Assembly (NCBI RefSeq): GCF_009829085.1
Contig: NZ_WUQY01000016.1
Coordinates: 1-64,000 of the forward strand
Reading direction: 5' to 3'
Origin: Sphingobacterium bovisgrunnientis
GTDB taxonomy: Bacteria; Bacteroidota; Bacteroidia; Sphingobacteriales; Sphingobacteriaceae
DNA: 64,000 nucleotides
The stretch's first letter is position 1. The number at the start of each line of letters is the position of its first letter. Below the pieces are notes generated by a model. That model was given only the letters and a program-made list of their open reading frames with translations, was not told the origin of the DNA and ran no database searches. Position numbers and translations under genes: made by a program. Below are positions 1 through 8,683 of this stretch, piece after piece.

Positions 1-2
1 TA

Positions 3-674
3 TTAATCATTGCATTTATGCTAATTATGTGTATTTCATTGGCGGGATTTTATTCTTCGTATCTGAAATATTTTCCTGATTTTAGTAAATTTCCATTACT
101 TATTCATATACATTTTTTGGCTTTTGTCGTTTGGTTTGGCGTACTAATCGCACAACCAATTCTTATCAAAAAGAGGAATTACAATTTACACCGCATCATT
201 GGTAAAGCAGGATATATCTTGATACCTATTCTAGTGATTACTATAGTCTTTATGGTGTTACATCAGGTGAAAATTATATACCTAAAAAAGCCAGAATTGG
301 CATCATTAACAGCTTTTGTAGGTTTCATCGATGTAATATCCATACTAGTTTATTATAGTATTGCAATGATTAACAGAAAAAATATAAGATGGCACGTAGC
401 CTTTATTATTGCTTGTTCCTTAGTTATTTTAAATCCTGGATTATCGCGCTTACTTAATCCTTTAAAACCAGGATTAGGTATAATGGTAGCAGTTATTTTA
501 CCGATTATGGTAAGCGTCTCTATCTTAATTTATGAAAAGCTTAAATATAAATATAGTATCATAAAAAGTCCATATCTACTGTTTCTTTGCTGCTGGATAA
601 TTGAAGTTCTACTACTTTTTACAATTCCCAAAACAGAAGTTTGGAAAGTGTTTGTCCAGACAATTGCAAGTTAG
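3..674 (+). CDS. Polytopic membrane protein, 5' end outside window
   Basis: The frame is open to the left edge. The first ATG (18) lies inside a hydrophobic stretch that already begins upstream (Leu-Ile-Ile-Ala-Phe before Met), so the true start is probably outside the window. About seven hydrophobic helices are visible. A His-x-His pair precedes the second helix and a Leu-His-Arg-Ile-Ile-Gly turn follows it, a pattern common in small Bacteroidota integral membrane proteins of unknown role. I do not recognise the family with confidence, and no enzymatic motif is visible. It is followed by 169 bp of non-coding sequence before ilvA and is probably transcribed separately. Confidence 0.6.
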   Translation, partial: LIIAFMLIMCISLAGFYSSYLKYFPDFSKFPLLIHIHFLAFVVWFGVLIAQPILIKKRNYNLHRIIGKAGYILIPILVITIVFMVLHQVKIIYLKKPELASLTAFVGFIDVISILVYYSIAMINRKNIRWHVAFIIACSLVILNPGLSRLLNPLKPGLGIMVAVILPIMVSVSILIYEKLKYKYSIIKSPYLLFLCCWIIEVLLLFTIPKTEVWKVFVQTIAS

Positions 675-801
675 AAAAAATTTTACCCGATAAAACGGCA
701 TATATTACAACAAAAGAAATTCAAATTTTCCCAACTAAATATAATCATCTACTCACAGCAATTAATTGCTAAAATGCTAATAGTATTTAGGTTTATATTG
801 T

Positions 802-809
802 TAAATTTG
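802..809 (+). promoter_or_regulatory. Candidate -7 box for ilvA
   Basis: TAAATTTG matches the Bacteroidota -7 consensus TANNTTTG and lies 34 bp before the ilvA ATG. No TTTG is found at the expected -33 distance, so this is a half-match only. Confidence 0.3.
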
Positions 810-843
810 AAATATTCAATCTTAAAAGTAACAAATTAGCATA

Positions 844-2097
844 ATGAGTGTAGATTTAAACACTTTGCCAATCGATTCTATACAAGCAAAGGCAAGAATC
901 AAGGATGTGGTGACAAGGACTCCTTTGCAATACAATATACATTTGTCCGAAAGATATGGTGCGGATATTTATCTAAAAAGAGAAGATCTACAAGTTGTAC
1001 GATCGTACAAATTGCGTGGCGCTTTCAACAAAATATCTTCCTTATCCGCAGAACAACGTGCAGCGGGTGTAGTCTGTGCAAGTGCTGGAAACCATGCGCA
1101 AGGTGTAGCGTTATCGTGCAAAAGATTAGACATCAAAGGTGTCATCTTTATGCCTGGTCCGACACCTCGTCAGAAAATAACCCAAACAGAAATGTGGGGC
1201 AATGGCAACATTGAAATCATCTTGACAGGAGATACTTTTGACGATTGTCAAAAAGCAGCTTTAGATTATTGTGCGCAATATAATATGACGTTCATCCCTC
1301 CTTTCGATGATTTAGAAATCATTGAAGGACAAGGAACAGTCGCTGTTGAAATTTTGGAAGATCTTGCAGATGTGGATGCTATCATCTTACCTATCGGTGG
1401 TGGTGGTTTATCTTCAGGCGTGAGTTATCACATGCGCAAATACTCACCTACCACTAAATTGTATGGCGTAGAGCCCGAAGGTGCGCCTTCGATGCAAGCT
1501 GCTTTAGCAAATGGCGGCCCAATTGAACTAGAACAAATCAACAAATTTGTGGATGGTGCTGCAGTAAAGAAAATAGGTCAATTGACGTATGATATCAGTT
1601 CTCAATTATTGGATTCTGTCAAATCTATTCCCGAAGGAAAAATCTGTACGACAATATTAGAATTGTACAACAAAGATGCTATCGTAGCAGAGCCGGCTGG
1701 CGCTTTGGCAATTGCTGCATTGGAATTCCACAAAGAAGAAATTAAAGGAAAGAAAGTAGTTTGTGTAGTGTCTGGAGGTAATAACGACATCGATCGTATG
1801 AGCGAGATAAAAGAAATGTCGTTGCTTTACGAAGGTTTCAAACACTACTTTATTGTACGCTTTCCGCAAAGACCAGGTGCTTTACGTTTGTTAGTGACTG
1901 AGGTTTTAGGTCCAAAAGATGATATTACGCGTTTTGAATATATCAAGAAAACTGAACGTGAACGCGGTCCTGCGTTAATCGGAATTGAGTTGAATAGTCC
2001 AAAAGATTATATTCCATTCATTGAACGCTTAAAAGCTTACAAATTCGATTTCATCGAAATTAATAAAGACCAAACATTATTTGAATATTTGGTGTAA
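844..2097 (+). CDS. ilvA: Threonine dehydratase (threonine ammonia-lyase)
   Basis: PLP enzyme that deaminates threonine to 2-oxobutanoate, the first step of isoleucine synthesis. The 417 residues show the fold-type II core: the PLP lysine is K56 in SYKLRGAFNK, the substrate loop is SAGNHAQG (80-87), and the phosphate-binding loop GGGGLSSG is at 185-192. A C-terminal ACT-like domain (about 330-417, containing RFPQRPGALR) is the isoleucine-sensing regulatory part; a single such domain matches the short biosynthetic IlvA form rather than the E. coli form with two. It stands alone here, without the ilvBNCD genes, and is closed by a terminator directly downstream. Confidence 0.95.
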   Translation: MSVDLNTLPIDSIQAKARIKDVVTRTPLQYNIHLSERYGADIYLKREDLQVVRSYKLRGAFNKISSLSAEQRAAGVVCASAGNHAQGVALSCKRLDIKGVIFMPGPTPRQKITQTEMWGNGNIEIILTGDTFDDCQKAALDYCAQYNMTFIPPFDDLEIIEGQGTVAVEILEDLADVDAIILPIGGGGLSSGVSYHMRKYSPTTKLYGVEPEGAPSMQAALANGGPIELEQINKFVDGAAVKKIGQLTYDISSQLLDSVKSIPEGKICTTILELYNKDAIVAEPAGALAIAALEFHKEEIKGKKVVCVVSGGNNDIDRMSEIKEMSLLYEGFKHYFIVRFPQRPGALRLLVTEVLGPKDDITRFEYIKKTERERGPALIGIELNSPKDYIPFIERLKAYKFDFIEINKDQTLFEYLV

Positions 2098-2118
2098 AAA
2101 ACTATGCTACAAATGTTT

Positions 2119-2145
2119 AAGCTCAGGAAATCCTGAGCTTTTTTT
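2119..2145 (+). terminator. Intrinsic terminator of ilvA
   Basis: A 10-bp perfect stem AAGCTCAGGA / TCCTGAGCTT with an AA loop is followed by a run of T. It begins 22 bp after the ilvA stop codon. Confidence 0.9.
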
Positions 2146-2237
2146 GTTATATTCATACACCATTAGTCTATGAATGAACAATTTAGTTTTTCAGACGTTA
2201 TAAATAGGTAGAAGCTTATAAACTAAACTATTTAGCT

Positions 2238-2414
2238 ATGAAAAATAAAATTACGACAGCCCAAGACAAGAGTAGAAATAAAGAAATGGGGAATCCGACT
2301 TCCGACAAACAATTTATGGATACTAAAACGATGAAGAGACATCAAGGATTACCGAATCTGGGTGCAAGAAGAAATAGTTCGCAAAGAGATAACAATTCCA
2401 CAAATAACGAATAA
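2238..2414 (+). CDS. Possible small hydrophilic protein (58 aa)
   Basis: ATG-to-TAA frame of 58 codons, very rich in Asn, Lys, Arg, Thr and Ser, with no hydrophobic segment and no recognised domain. It ends 10 bp before the ATG of the DUF2911 gene, which is the spacing of a co-transcribed pair, and it occupies most of the gap after the ilvA terminator. I cannot name it. Against it: small size, low complexity and no family match that I know. For it: uninterrupted frame, ATG start and position as the first gene of the unit. It may also be a leader whose translation couples to the downstream gene. Confidence 0.4.
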   Translation: MKNKITTAQDKSRNKEMGNPTSDKQFMDTKTMKRHQGLPNLGARRNSSQRDNNSTNNE

Positions 2415-2424
2415 ATCAACTATT

Positions 2425-2952
2425 ATGAAATCAAAATTAAGCATATTGGCAATTATCATTGCCTTTATTTCGACGAGTTTCGTCTTTGCACAACAAGACA
2501 AAACCAAGCGACCTAGCCCTGCAGATTCAGTGCATGTCACTACGGCAGATGGTGTCCACATTACCATTCATTACAGCAAACCTTCATTGAAAGGACGTCA
2601 ATTGGGCGTTGACCTTGCCAAATTCGGGGAAGTATGGCGCACAGGCGCCAATGAAATTACTTCAATTGCATTTGATAAGGATGTATTGGTTGAAGGTCAA
2701 GCATTGCCAAAAGGCAAGTACGGTCTTTGGACTATTCCAGGGCAAACCGAAACAACGGTTATTTTTAGTAAAAAGTCAGAAGGTTGGGGAGTAAGATATA
2801 CAGATCAAGACGATCAGTTGCGTGTGAAAGTTAAAAATTCGAAAGGTAAATCTTCGGTAGAACAGTTTACCATTTCGGTTGATCCTGCTGGAAAAATAAA
2901 TTTAGCGTGGGGAGAAATGATAATCCCTATAACAGTAAAAATTGCAAAATAG
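2425..2952 (+). CDS. DUF2911 family exported protein
   Basis: A 175-residue protein of the Bacteroidota family DUF2911, function unknown. I chose the ATG at 2425, not an earlier in-frame GTG at 2362, because only this start gives a clean signal peptide (MKSKLSILAI followed by a hydrophobic core and FVFAQ cleavage region). The mature part has the family signatures HYSKPSLKGR, FGEVWRTGAN and PKGKYGLWTIP. A predicted periplasmic or secreted beta-rich protein. It sits at the end of the left-hand plus-strand block and converges on the S9 peptidase gene across a shared hairpin. Confidence 0.9.
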   Translation: MKSKLSILAIIIAFISTSFVFAQQDKTKRPSPADSVHVTTADGVHITIHYSKPSLKGRQLGVDLAKFGEVWRTGANEITSIAFDKDVLVEGQALPKGKYGLWTIPGQTETTVIFSKKSEGWGVRYTDQDDQLRVKVKNSKGKSSVEQFTISVDPAGKINLAWGEMIIPITVKIAK

Positions 2953-2973
2953 CCTTTGCAGTAATTAAAGAGA

Positions 2974-3004
2974 GAATGGCTGGAAAATTTCCAGCCATTC
3001 TTAA
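2974..3004. terminator. Shared bidirectional terminator
   Basis: A 10-bp stem GAATGGCTGG / CCAGCCATTC with a 7-nt loop lies between the convergent DUF2911 gene (+) and S9 peptidase gene (-). T-rich sequence follows on the plus strand and A-rich sequence precedes it, so it can serve both strands. Confidence 0.75.
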
Positions 3005-3011
3005 TTTTATG

Positions 3012-5414
3012 TTACTTCCCTTTCAAATATTTCTCTAAGAACTGGTCTTGCTCCCACAACAAATGGAATATATTTTCTTTTGCGGCGTAACCGTGCGATT
3101 CGCGTGGTAAAATTACCATACGAACAGGCGCACCAAGATTTTTCAAAGCTTGGAAATATCGTTCTGTCTGCATGGTAAAAGTTCCTGGATTATTATCTGC
3201 CGCACCATGTGTCAACAACATTGGTGTTTTCATTTTATTTGCACTCATAAAAGGAGACATTGTCATATACAATTGCGGATCATCCCAAAAGTTGCGTTGC
3301 TCCGATTGGAAACCAAAAGGCGTCAATGTACGATTGTACGCACCTGAACGCGCAATACCCGCTGCAAATAAATTAGAATTTGATAACAAATGAGCTGTCA
3401 TAAAAGCACCATAAGAATGGCCTCCAACAGCAACTTTTTTACTATCAATATAACCTAACTCATCCACTGCATTAATCGCAGCCTCTGCATTCGCTACCAA
3501 CTGTGGAATAAATGTATCGTTTGGTTCAGCTTTTCCCTCTCCTACTATCGGGAACGCAGCATTATCCAAAACAGCATAACCTTTGGTCACCCAATAAATA
3601 AATGAACCATAACTCGGAAAAGTAAATTCCTTTGGATTAGCTGTACTCTGTCCCGCGGTTGTCTTATCTTTATATTCACGCGGATAAGCCCAAATCAAGA
3701 GTGGCAATTTTTCCTTTTTCGTAAATTCATATCCAGCTGGCAAATACAACGTACCTGACAATTCCACACCGTCATTGCGCTTGTAGTTCAACACTTCCTT
3801 GTGAACCGCCTCTAAACTTTTAAAAGGATTTTCGATCGCTGTAACAGCTTTTTGTTTACCTGATTTAATGTTCTTTGTATAATAATTCGGGTATTGCTTT
3901 GCTGACTGCAAAGAAATTAAAATATCTCCTTTTGTAATATCAATTACTTCGGCTATGCGTTCTTGCAAATCTGAAGAGGGCGCTGTATAAATTCGCTTTT
4001 TCTTTAAGGTCTTTAAATCCAATTCATCAATAAAAGGAAACTCCCCCTCTTTGGTATGACCCGCTCCTACCCAATACGTTTTATCCTTATTAAGGAACAT
4101 ACTAAAAGTTCCGAATTGGTTTCTTTCACGGTGTACAGCTCCTGGATGTGAATACACATCTTGACTGTTTCGGTCAATTAATAATCTTGCATCTCCTGTT
4201 GTTGGATTTAACACGAAAGATTTAGAATTACGTGTATCATACCAACTTGAAGACACCAACGCATACGTATCGTTACCCCAAATAATTCCAGCAAAACGAT
4301 CTTTAACTTTTGTCAATGATTTTGGTTCAGCAGAGAATGGATACTCCCAAGTAAATAATTCATCTCTAAAATCAGCAGGCTTGCTGGCATCTCCTCCATC
4401 CAATGCTTGCACGAAAAATAAAGTATTCGGCTTATCCGCACGCCAAGTTAACATACGCTTGCCTGGTCGCGTTGAAGAAAATCCTTTAGGCATGATTTCC
4501 ATGAGTGGTGTCTCATTTACTTTTTGTTCCAACGAACCATCTATAGCATACACATTCGCTTCCTGCGGAAATGAATTGTAGGCAACAACGTATGAAAAAG
4601 GCTTTTTGAGTTTCGAAACTAAAACATACTTTCCATCTGGAGAGACATTAGCCTGGGTGTACAAGTCAGCAGACAAAAATTTGGTTTGCTGTCCCTGCAA
4701 ATCAATCCAATACAATTCCGCTGTCGCTAAAGAAACAAAATCTTGCTCATCTTGCGGATTTTTCAACAAATCTTGATATGTTCTCAATTGTGAAACTTTA
4801 CCTTCACTCGTAGATACAACAGGGCCAGTAGGCAGATCTTTGCTGTGATCGATTAGAGCTGGTCTATTAGCGGGAGATTTACTAATTAGAAATCCTTGTG
4901 AATTGCGTAACCATTGATAAGGATCATTCAATACAGCATTCAGATCATAATCTGTCAGTTGCTTTGCACTTTTAGCAGCGATGTCCAATAACCAAAGTGA
5001 AACCCCAGAATCATTGGTATGCGTGAAAGCAATGTATTTGCTATCCAATGAAAATGAAATATTTGAAATCAAGGCATTCGCTGGTAAGCCTGCAATATCA
5101 TATTCTTTCCCATCTTGCGCTGAGCGAATTCGAATATTATGGAAATAATTTTCTGTACTCGAAATTCTGGTTTTTGCATTGATACGCAATCCTGCCAGTC
5201 GGATTTCCTCTTGTCCCAATTCCTCCAAAGTCTTGTAAGTAGGTCTATAACTTAATAACACCCAAGATTTATCTGGACTTAAACTCACGGATGGAGGACG
5301 TTGAAAATCCGCCAAAGCAAGAATTTCAGAAGAAGGTTTTTGAAAAGTAATGCTTTCTTGTGCGAATACATTTGTACCGAGGAATAGCAAAAAATAAATA
5401 GATAGTTTTTTCAT
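3012..5414 (-). CDS. S9 family prolyl oligopeptidase-type peptidase
   Basis: An 800-residue secreted serine peptidase. There is a signal peptide at 1-18 (MKKLSIYFLLFLGTNVFA), a long beta-propeller region (about 40-540), and a C-terminal alpha/beta hydrolase domain. The catalytic triad is readable: Ser667 in GGHSYGAFM, Asp740 in THGAADNNP, and His774 in RESHGY. The arrangement resembles the glutamyl-/dipeptidyl-peptidase branch of S9 found in many Bacteroidota, acting on short peptides in the periplasm; the exact specificity is not readable. Monocistronic, with the DnaA-box-bearing intergenic region upstream. Confidence 0.9.
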   Translation of the reverse strand: MKKLSIYFLLFLGTNVFAQESITFQKPSSEILALADFQRPPSVSLSPDKSWVLLSYRPTYKTLEELGQEEIRLAGLRINAKTRISSTENYFHNIRIRSAQDGKEYDIAGLPANALISNISFSLDSKYIAFTHTNDSGVSLWLLDIAAKSAKQLTDYDLNAVLNDPYQWLRNSQGFLISKSPANRPALIDHSKDLPTGPVVSTSEGKVSQLRTYQDLLKNPQDEQDFVSLATAELYWIDLQGQQTKFLSADLYTQANVSPDGKYVLVSKLKKPFSYVVAYNSFPQEANVYAIDGSLEQKVNETPLMEIMPKGFSSTRPGKRMLTWRADKPNTLFFVQALDGGDASKPADFRDELFTWEYPFSAEPKSLTKVKDRFAGIIWGNDTYALVSSSWYDTRNSKSFVLNPTTGDARLLIDRNSQDVYSHPGAVHRERNQFGTFSMFLNKDKTYWVGAGHTKEGEFPFIDELDLKTLKKKRIYTAPSSDLQERIAEVIDITKGDILISLQSAKQYPNYYTKNIKSGKQKAVTAIENPFKSLEAVHKEVLNYKRNDGVELSGTLYLPAGYEFTKKEKLPLLIWAYPREYKDKTTAGQSTANPKEFTFPSYGSFIYWVTKGYAVLDNAAFPIVGEGKAEPNDTFIPQLVANAEAAINAVDELGYIDSKKVAVGGHSYGAFMTAHLLSNSNLFAAGIARSGAYNRTLTPFGFQSEQRNFWDDPQLYMTMSPFMSANKMKTPMLLTHGAADNNPGTFTMQTERYFQALKNLGAPVRMVILPRESHGYAAKENIFHLLWEQDQFLEKYLKGK

Positions 5415-5862
5415 AATTTTATAAAAATGGAATCGTTGAAATGATATTTAATGAATAAGTACATTTGAATTATCATTTTCAAAATCTTGGTAGATTATGG
5501 TGTAAAAATATAGTAAATAAAGGACAGACTAGCTAATAAAATTTATTTTTTTACAATGAAATTTTATTCGAAAAGCGTTGCTAAATTTTGTTAATAATTC
5601 CAATTTTTAAAGTTATCCACACCCAATTAATGCTGGTTAACAGGGTTTTGCAAATAAAACAACTCTACTAACGCAGTTTTAGATTCCGAGATGTGGATAA
5701 TGTGGAAAAGTATAACTACCGCTTGGAACCAAAATATATGATATTTGTTAAAGGATCGCAGAAACTCATCTGCTATCGCAGCGTTTATTTACAAACTTCA
5801 GTAATATTTTATCCAAGTCAGTAAAATTTGGATACGAATTACTATCAAACTTAATATACAAC
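5415..5862. promoter_or_regulatory. Divergent intergenic region, 448 bp, AT-rich
   Basis: This gap separates the S9 peptidase (-) from the nrd operon (+). It is very AT-rich and contains no convincing open frame. It holds the DnaA-box cluster listed separately, a direct repeat of ATCGCAG (5755-5761 and 5774-5780), and a 6-bp inverted repeat ATCCAA/TTGGAT (5811-5816, 5828-5833) just before the first nrd gene. No exact TTTG/TANNTTTG promoter was found for the nrd side. Confidence 0.6.
5613..5709. promoter_or_regulatory. DnaA-box cluster upstream of the nrd operon
   Basis: TTATCCACA at 5613-5621 is a perfect DnaA box on the plus strand. A second perfect box lies in the opposite orientation (TGTGGATAA, 5692-5700) and is directly followed in the same orientation by a one-mismatch copy (TGTGGAAAA, 5701-5709). 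Three boxes within 97 bp of non-coding DNA, 154 bp before the first nrd gene. DnaA boxes in the nrdAB promoter of E. coli are known to tie dNTP synthesis to replication; the same role here is inferred. Confidence 0.65.
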
Positions 5863-6099
5863 ATGGCAAGAATCATTAAATTCGAAAAAAACGATTGTGC
5901 ACCATGCGCACAAGTGTCGGCGTACTTAGATAACAAAGGTATTTCGTATGAAACGATCAATCCATTTGATGAGCCAGAGTTGGCAGTTAAGTTTAAAGTA
6001 CGTACGGTGCCTACAGTAATTGTATTGGATGGTGAAGAAGTGAAACACCGTATCATCGGATTCAAACCTGAAGAATTAGAGACGGCTGTATCAGAATAG
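5863..6099 (+). CDS. NrdH-like thioredoxin-family redoxin
   Basis: A 78-residue redoxin with a CAPC active site (C12, C15) near the N-terminus and the cis-Pro loop RTVPTVIV (about 47-54), so a complete small thioredoxin/glutaredoxin fold. It is the first gene of a unit with nrdI, nrdE and nrdF, 27 bp before nrdI, which indicates that it reduces the C-terminal cysteines of NrdE, the job of NrdH elsewhere. The CAPC motif differs from the usual NrdH motifs (CVQC/CMQC type), so I leave the symbol open. Cytoplasmic. Confidence 0.85.
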   Translation: MARIIKFEKNDCAPCAQVSAYLDNKGISYETINPFDEPELAVKFKVRTVPTVIVLDGEEVKHRIIGFKPEELETAVSE

Positions 6100-6126
6100 A
6101 ATATTTATCATTAGAACTACCTATCT

Positions 6127-6531
6127 ATGGTATTATATTACGACACAAAAACAGGAAATGTACAACGCTTTATTGATAAAGTCGTACAGATTACTGGATG
6201 GACAGCGATTCGCATACAAAAAGATATGCATATCGAGGAGGAAGGTCACTTAGTCACCTTTACGACTAATTTTGGTCAGATTCCTGAGATAACAGAAGAT
6301 TTTGCATCGAAAAATAGCACAAAACTATTTTCTGTAACTTCCAGCGGCAACCGCAATTGGGGCAGAAATTTTGGTGTGGCGGGCGATAAAGTAGCTGCAT
6401 TATTCGAAATTCCGTTGGCTTTTAAATTTGAGCTTTCGGGAACAATGGAAGACATTAATCAATTTATAGACATAATTAAGAATCAATATTATGATAGCAA
6501 ACGAGGTAGCAAAAAACTGGATATTGCTTAA
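6127..6531 (+). CDS. nrdI: NrdI, class Ib ribonucleotide reductase flavodoxin
   Basis: A 134-residue flavodoxin-like protein that supplies oxidant for building the dimanganese-tyrosyl radical of NrdF. The N-terminal YYDTKTGNVQRF is the FMN phosphate loop of this family; SSGNRNWGRNF (about 76-86) is the second conserved flavin-contacting segment. The length is typical for NrdI. Its end overlaps the start of nrdE by 41 bp, a sign of translational coupling within the operon. Confidence 0.92.
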   Translation: MVLYYDTKTGNVQRFIDKVVQITGWTAIRIQKDMHIEEEGHLVTFTTNFGQIPEITEDFASKNSTKLFSVTSSGNRNWGRNFGVAGDKVAALFEIPLAFKFELSGTMEDINQFIDIIKNQYYDSKRGSKKLDIA

Positions 6532-8596
6532 TAACGAAATCATGATCAAACATGAGGACGAGTACAGCTTGCACAAAGACAAGGAAGCTGTTCGTGCTTA
6601 TTTCTTGGAGTACGTGAATAAGAATACAGTGTTCTTTTACACGCTTAAAGAAAAGGTTGATTATCTTATTGAGCACAATTATTACATCAATTTCTACGAA
6701 TGGTTTACATTTGAAGAAATGGAACAAGTTTACAAATATGTAGGCGCAAAAAAATTCCGTTTTGCATCTTTTATGGCTGCTTTCAAATTCTTCCAAAGTT
6801 ATGCACTTCGTGATGACTCAGGTGAGAAATTCTTAGAGCGCTATGAAGATCGCGTTGTTGCTGTTTCGCTATTTTTAGCTAGAGAAGAAGGTGTACAAAA
6901 AGCTATCGAGTACGCCGAAATTATGATCAATCAAGAATATCAGCCTGCTACCCCGACATTCTTGAATGCTGGTAAAAAACGTTCTGGTGAATTGGTTTCC
7001 TGTTTCTTAGATGAAATCGGTGACAACTTGAATGGTATTGGTTATGCGGTAGATTCAGCAATGAAATTATCATCTATCGGTGGTGGTGTTTCATTCAATA
7101 TTTCTAAAATTCGTGCACGTGGCGAAGCTATCAAAGGCGTAGACGGTCGCGCAGGAGGTGTTCTTCCAATCATGAAAATCATGGAAGATACATTCTCGTA
7201 TGCCAACCAATTGGGTCAACGTCCTGGTGCTGGAGCAGTGTACTTAAATATTTTCCACTCGGACATCGAAGAATTCTTAGACTGTAAGAAAATCAACGTG
7301 GACGAGAAAGTACGTATAAAATCGCTTTCTATCGGTATCATCGTTCCGGATAAATTCATGGAATTGGCTGAAAAAGATGAGCCTTGCTACTTGATCTATC
7401 CACATACAGTATACCAAGAATACGGTCAATATTTGGATGAAATGGACATGGATCAATGGTATGATGAATTGATTACCAACGCAAATGTGAAGAAAAAGAA
7501 AGTCAATGCACGTCACTTGTTAGTGAAAATAGCACAGACTCAAAAAGAATCTGGCTATCCATATATTTTCTTCAAAGAGAATACCAACCGTGCCCATGCG
7601 TTGAATGGAATTGGTAAAGTAAAATTCTCTAACCTTTGTACAGAGATCATGCAAGTGTCTGAAGTATCAGATATTGAAATCTACGGTAAAGAAGATCAAA
7701 TCCGTTATGGTATCTCATGTAACTTAGGTTCATTGAACATTGCCACGGTAATGGACAATAAGCGTATCAAAGAATCTGTGAAAACAGCGATGCGCGCACT
7801 TACTGTTGTATCTGACGTGACTGATATCGCCATGGTTCCTTCTATCGCTAAAGCAAACAGAGAACTACACTCTGTAGGTTTAGGAGCCATGAATTTACAC
7901 GGTTACTTAGCGAAAAGCTTTATCATGTATGAATCTCGTGAAGCCTTGGATTTTGCGAATACATTCTTTATGATGATGAACTATTACTCTTTAGAAGCTT
8001 CAATGGAGATTGCTAAAGAGCGCGGACGTACTTTCGTAGGATTCGAAAAATCTGACTACGCTTCAGGAGCATATTTTGACAAATACTTAGAAAGAGATTA
8101 TTTGCCTCAAACGGATAAAGTAAAAGAATTGTTTGAGGGTGTACACGTACCTACAATCGAGGATTGGAACAACTTAAAAGCACAAGTACAAGAGCACGGC
8201 ATCTACCACGCGTACCGCTTGGCTATTGCTCCTAATCAATCGACATCATACATTATGAATGCTACAGCATCTGTAATGCCTATCGTAGACATCATCGAAG
8301 TACGTGAATACGGAGATAGTACGACCTACTACCCTATGCCTTACTTGACAAATGATAATTATTTCTACTTCAAGTCAGCATACGATATGGATCAAATGAA
8401 AGTGTTGAAATTGATTTCTGTTATCCAACGCCACATCGACCAAGGTGTTTCGACTATTCTTCACACGAATTCAAAAGATTCAACACGTGACTTGGCGAAA
8501 TATTATATCTATGCGCACAAATTGGGCTTGAAATCATTGTACTACACACGTACACGCAAGTCTTCGATCGATGAGTGTATCTCATGTTCGGCATAA
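6491..8596 (+). CDS. nrdE: Class Ib ribonucleoside-diphosphate reductase, alpha subunit
   Basis: The large subunit (701 aa) reduces ribonucleoside diphosphates to deoxy forms. Active-site cysteines are visible: C171 (VSCFLDE) and C410 (ISCNLGSLN) as the redox pair, C383 in NLCTEI as thiyl-radical residue with E385, and a C-terminal shuttle pair C696/C699 (ECISCSA). There is no N-terminal ATP-cone, as expected for class Ib. I kept the ATG at 6491 despite the 41-bp overlap with nrdI, because the first 17 residues (ending NWILLNNEI) match the conserved N-terminus of NrdE proteins; a later ATG at 6542 would remove it. Confidence 0.95.
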   Translation: MIANEVAKNWILLNNEIMIKHEDEYSLHKDKEAVRAYFLEYVNKNTVFFYTLKEKVDYLIEHNYYINFYEWFTFEEMEQVYKYVGAKKFRFASFMAAFKFFQSYALRDDSGEKFLERYEDRVVAVSLFLAREEGVQKAIEYAEIMINQEYQPATPTFLNAGKKRSGELVSCFLDEIGDNLNGIGYAVDSAMKLSSIGGGVSFNISKIRARGEAIKGVDGRAGGVLPIMKIMEDTFSYANQLGQRPGAGAVYLNIFHSDIEEFLDCKKINVDEKVRIKSLSIGIIVPDKFMELAEKDEPCYLIYPHTVYQEYGQYLDEMDMDQWYDELITNANVKKKKVNARHLLVKIAQTQKESGYPYIFFKENTNRAHALNGIGKVKFSNLCTEIMQVSEVSDIEIYGKEDQIRYGISCNLGSLNIATVMDNKRIKESVKTAMRALTVVSDVTDIAMVPSIAKANRELHSVGLGAMNLHGYLAKSFIMYESREALDFANTFFMMMNYYSLEASMEIAKERGRTFVGFEKSDYASGAYFDKYLERDYLPQTDKVKELFEGVHVPTIEDWNNLKAQVQEHGIYHAYRLAIAPNQSTSYIMNATASVMPIVDIIEVREYGDSTTYYPMPYLTNDNYFYFKSAYDMDQMKVLKLISVIQRHIDQGVSTILHTNSKDSTRDLAKYYIYAHKLGLKSLYYTRTRKSSIDECISCSA

Positions 8597-8614
8597 CCTA
8601 AAATTTTATACATC

Positions 8615-8648
8615 ATATGAATAAGCTAAATCTTTAGCTTATTCATAT
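8615..8648. other. Perfect 16-bp hairpin between nrdE and nrdF
   Basis: ATATGAATAAGCTAAA pairs exactly with TTTAGCTTATTCATAT around a 2-nt TC centre, and T-rich sequence follows on the plus strand. It lies in the 87-bp gap between nrdE and nrdF and looks like a weak terminator/attenuator or an RNA-stability element that would change the alpha-to-beta subunit ratio. Confidence 0.75.
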
Positions 8649-8683
8649 TTTACTTTTTACTTTTAATTTTTTGACTTCAAATA

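Noticed and set aside
5728..5748. Imperfect palindrome ACCAAAATATATGATATTTGT resembling an NrdR box
   Set aside because: Only 12 of 21 positions are symmetric, the ACAC...GTGT ends are lacking, and NrdR boxes usually occur as pairs.
6542..6544. Later ATG as start of nrdE
   Set aside because: It would remove the conserved N-terminal segment NWILLNNEI of NrdE, although it would avoid the overlap with nrdI.
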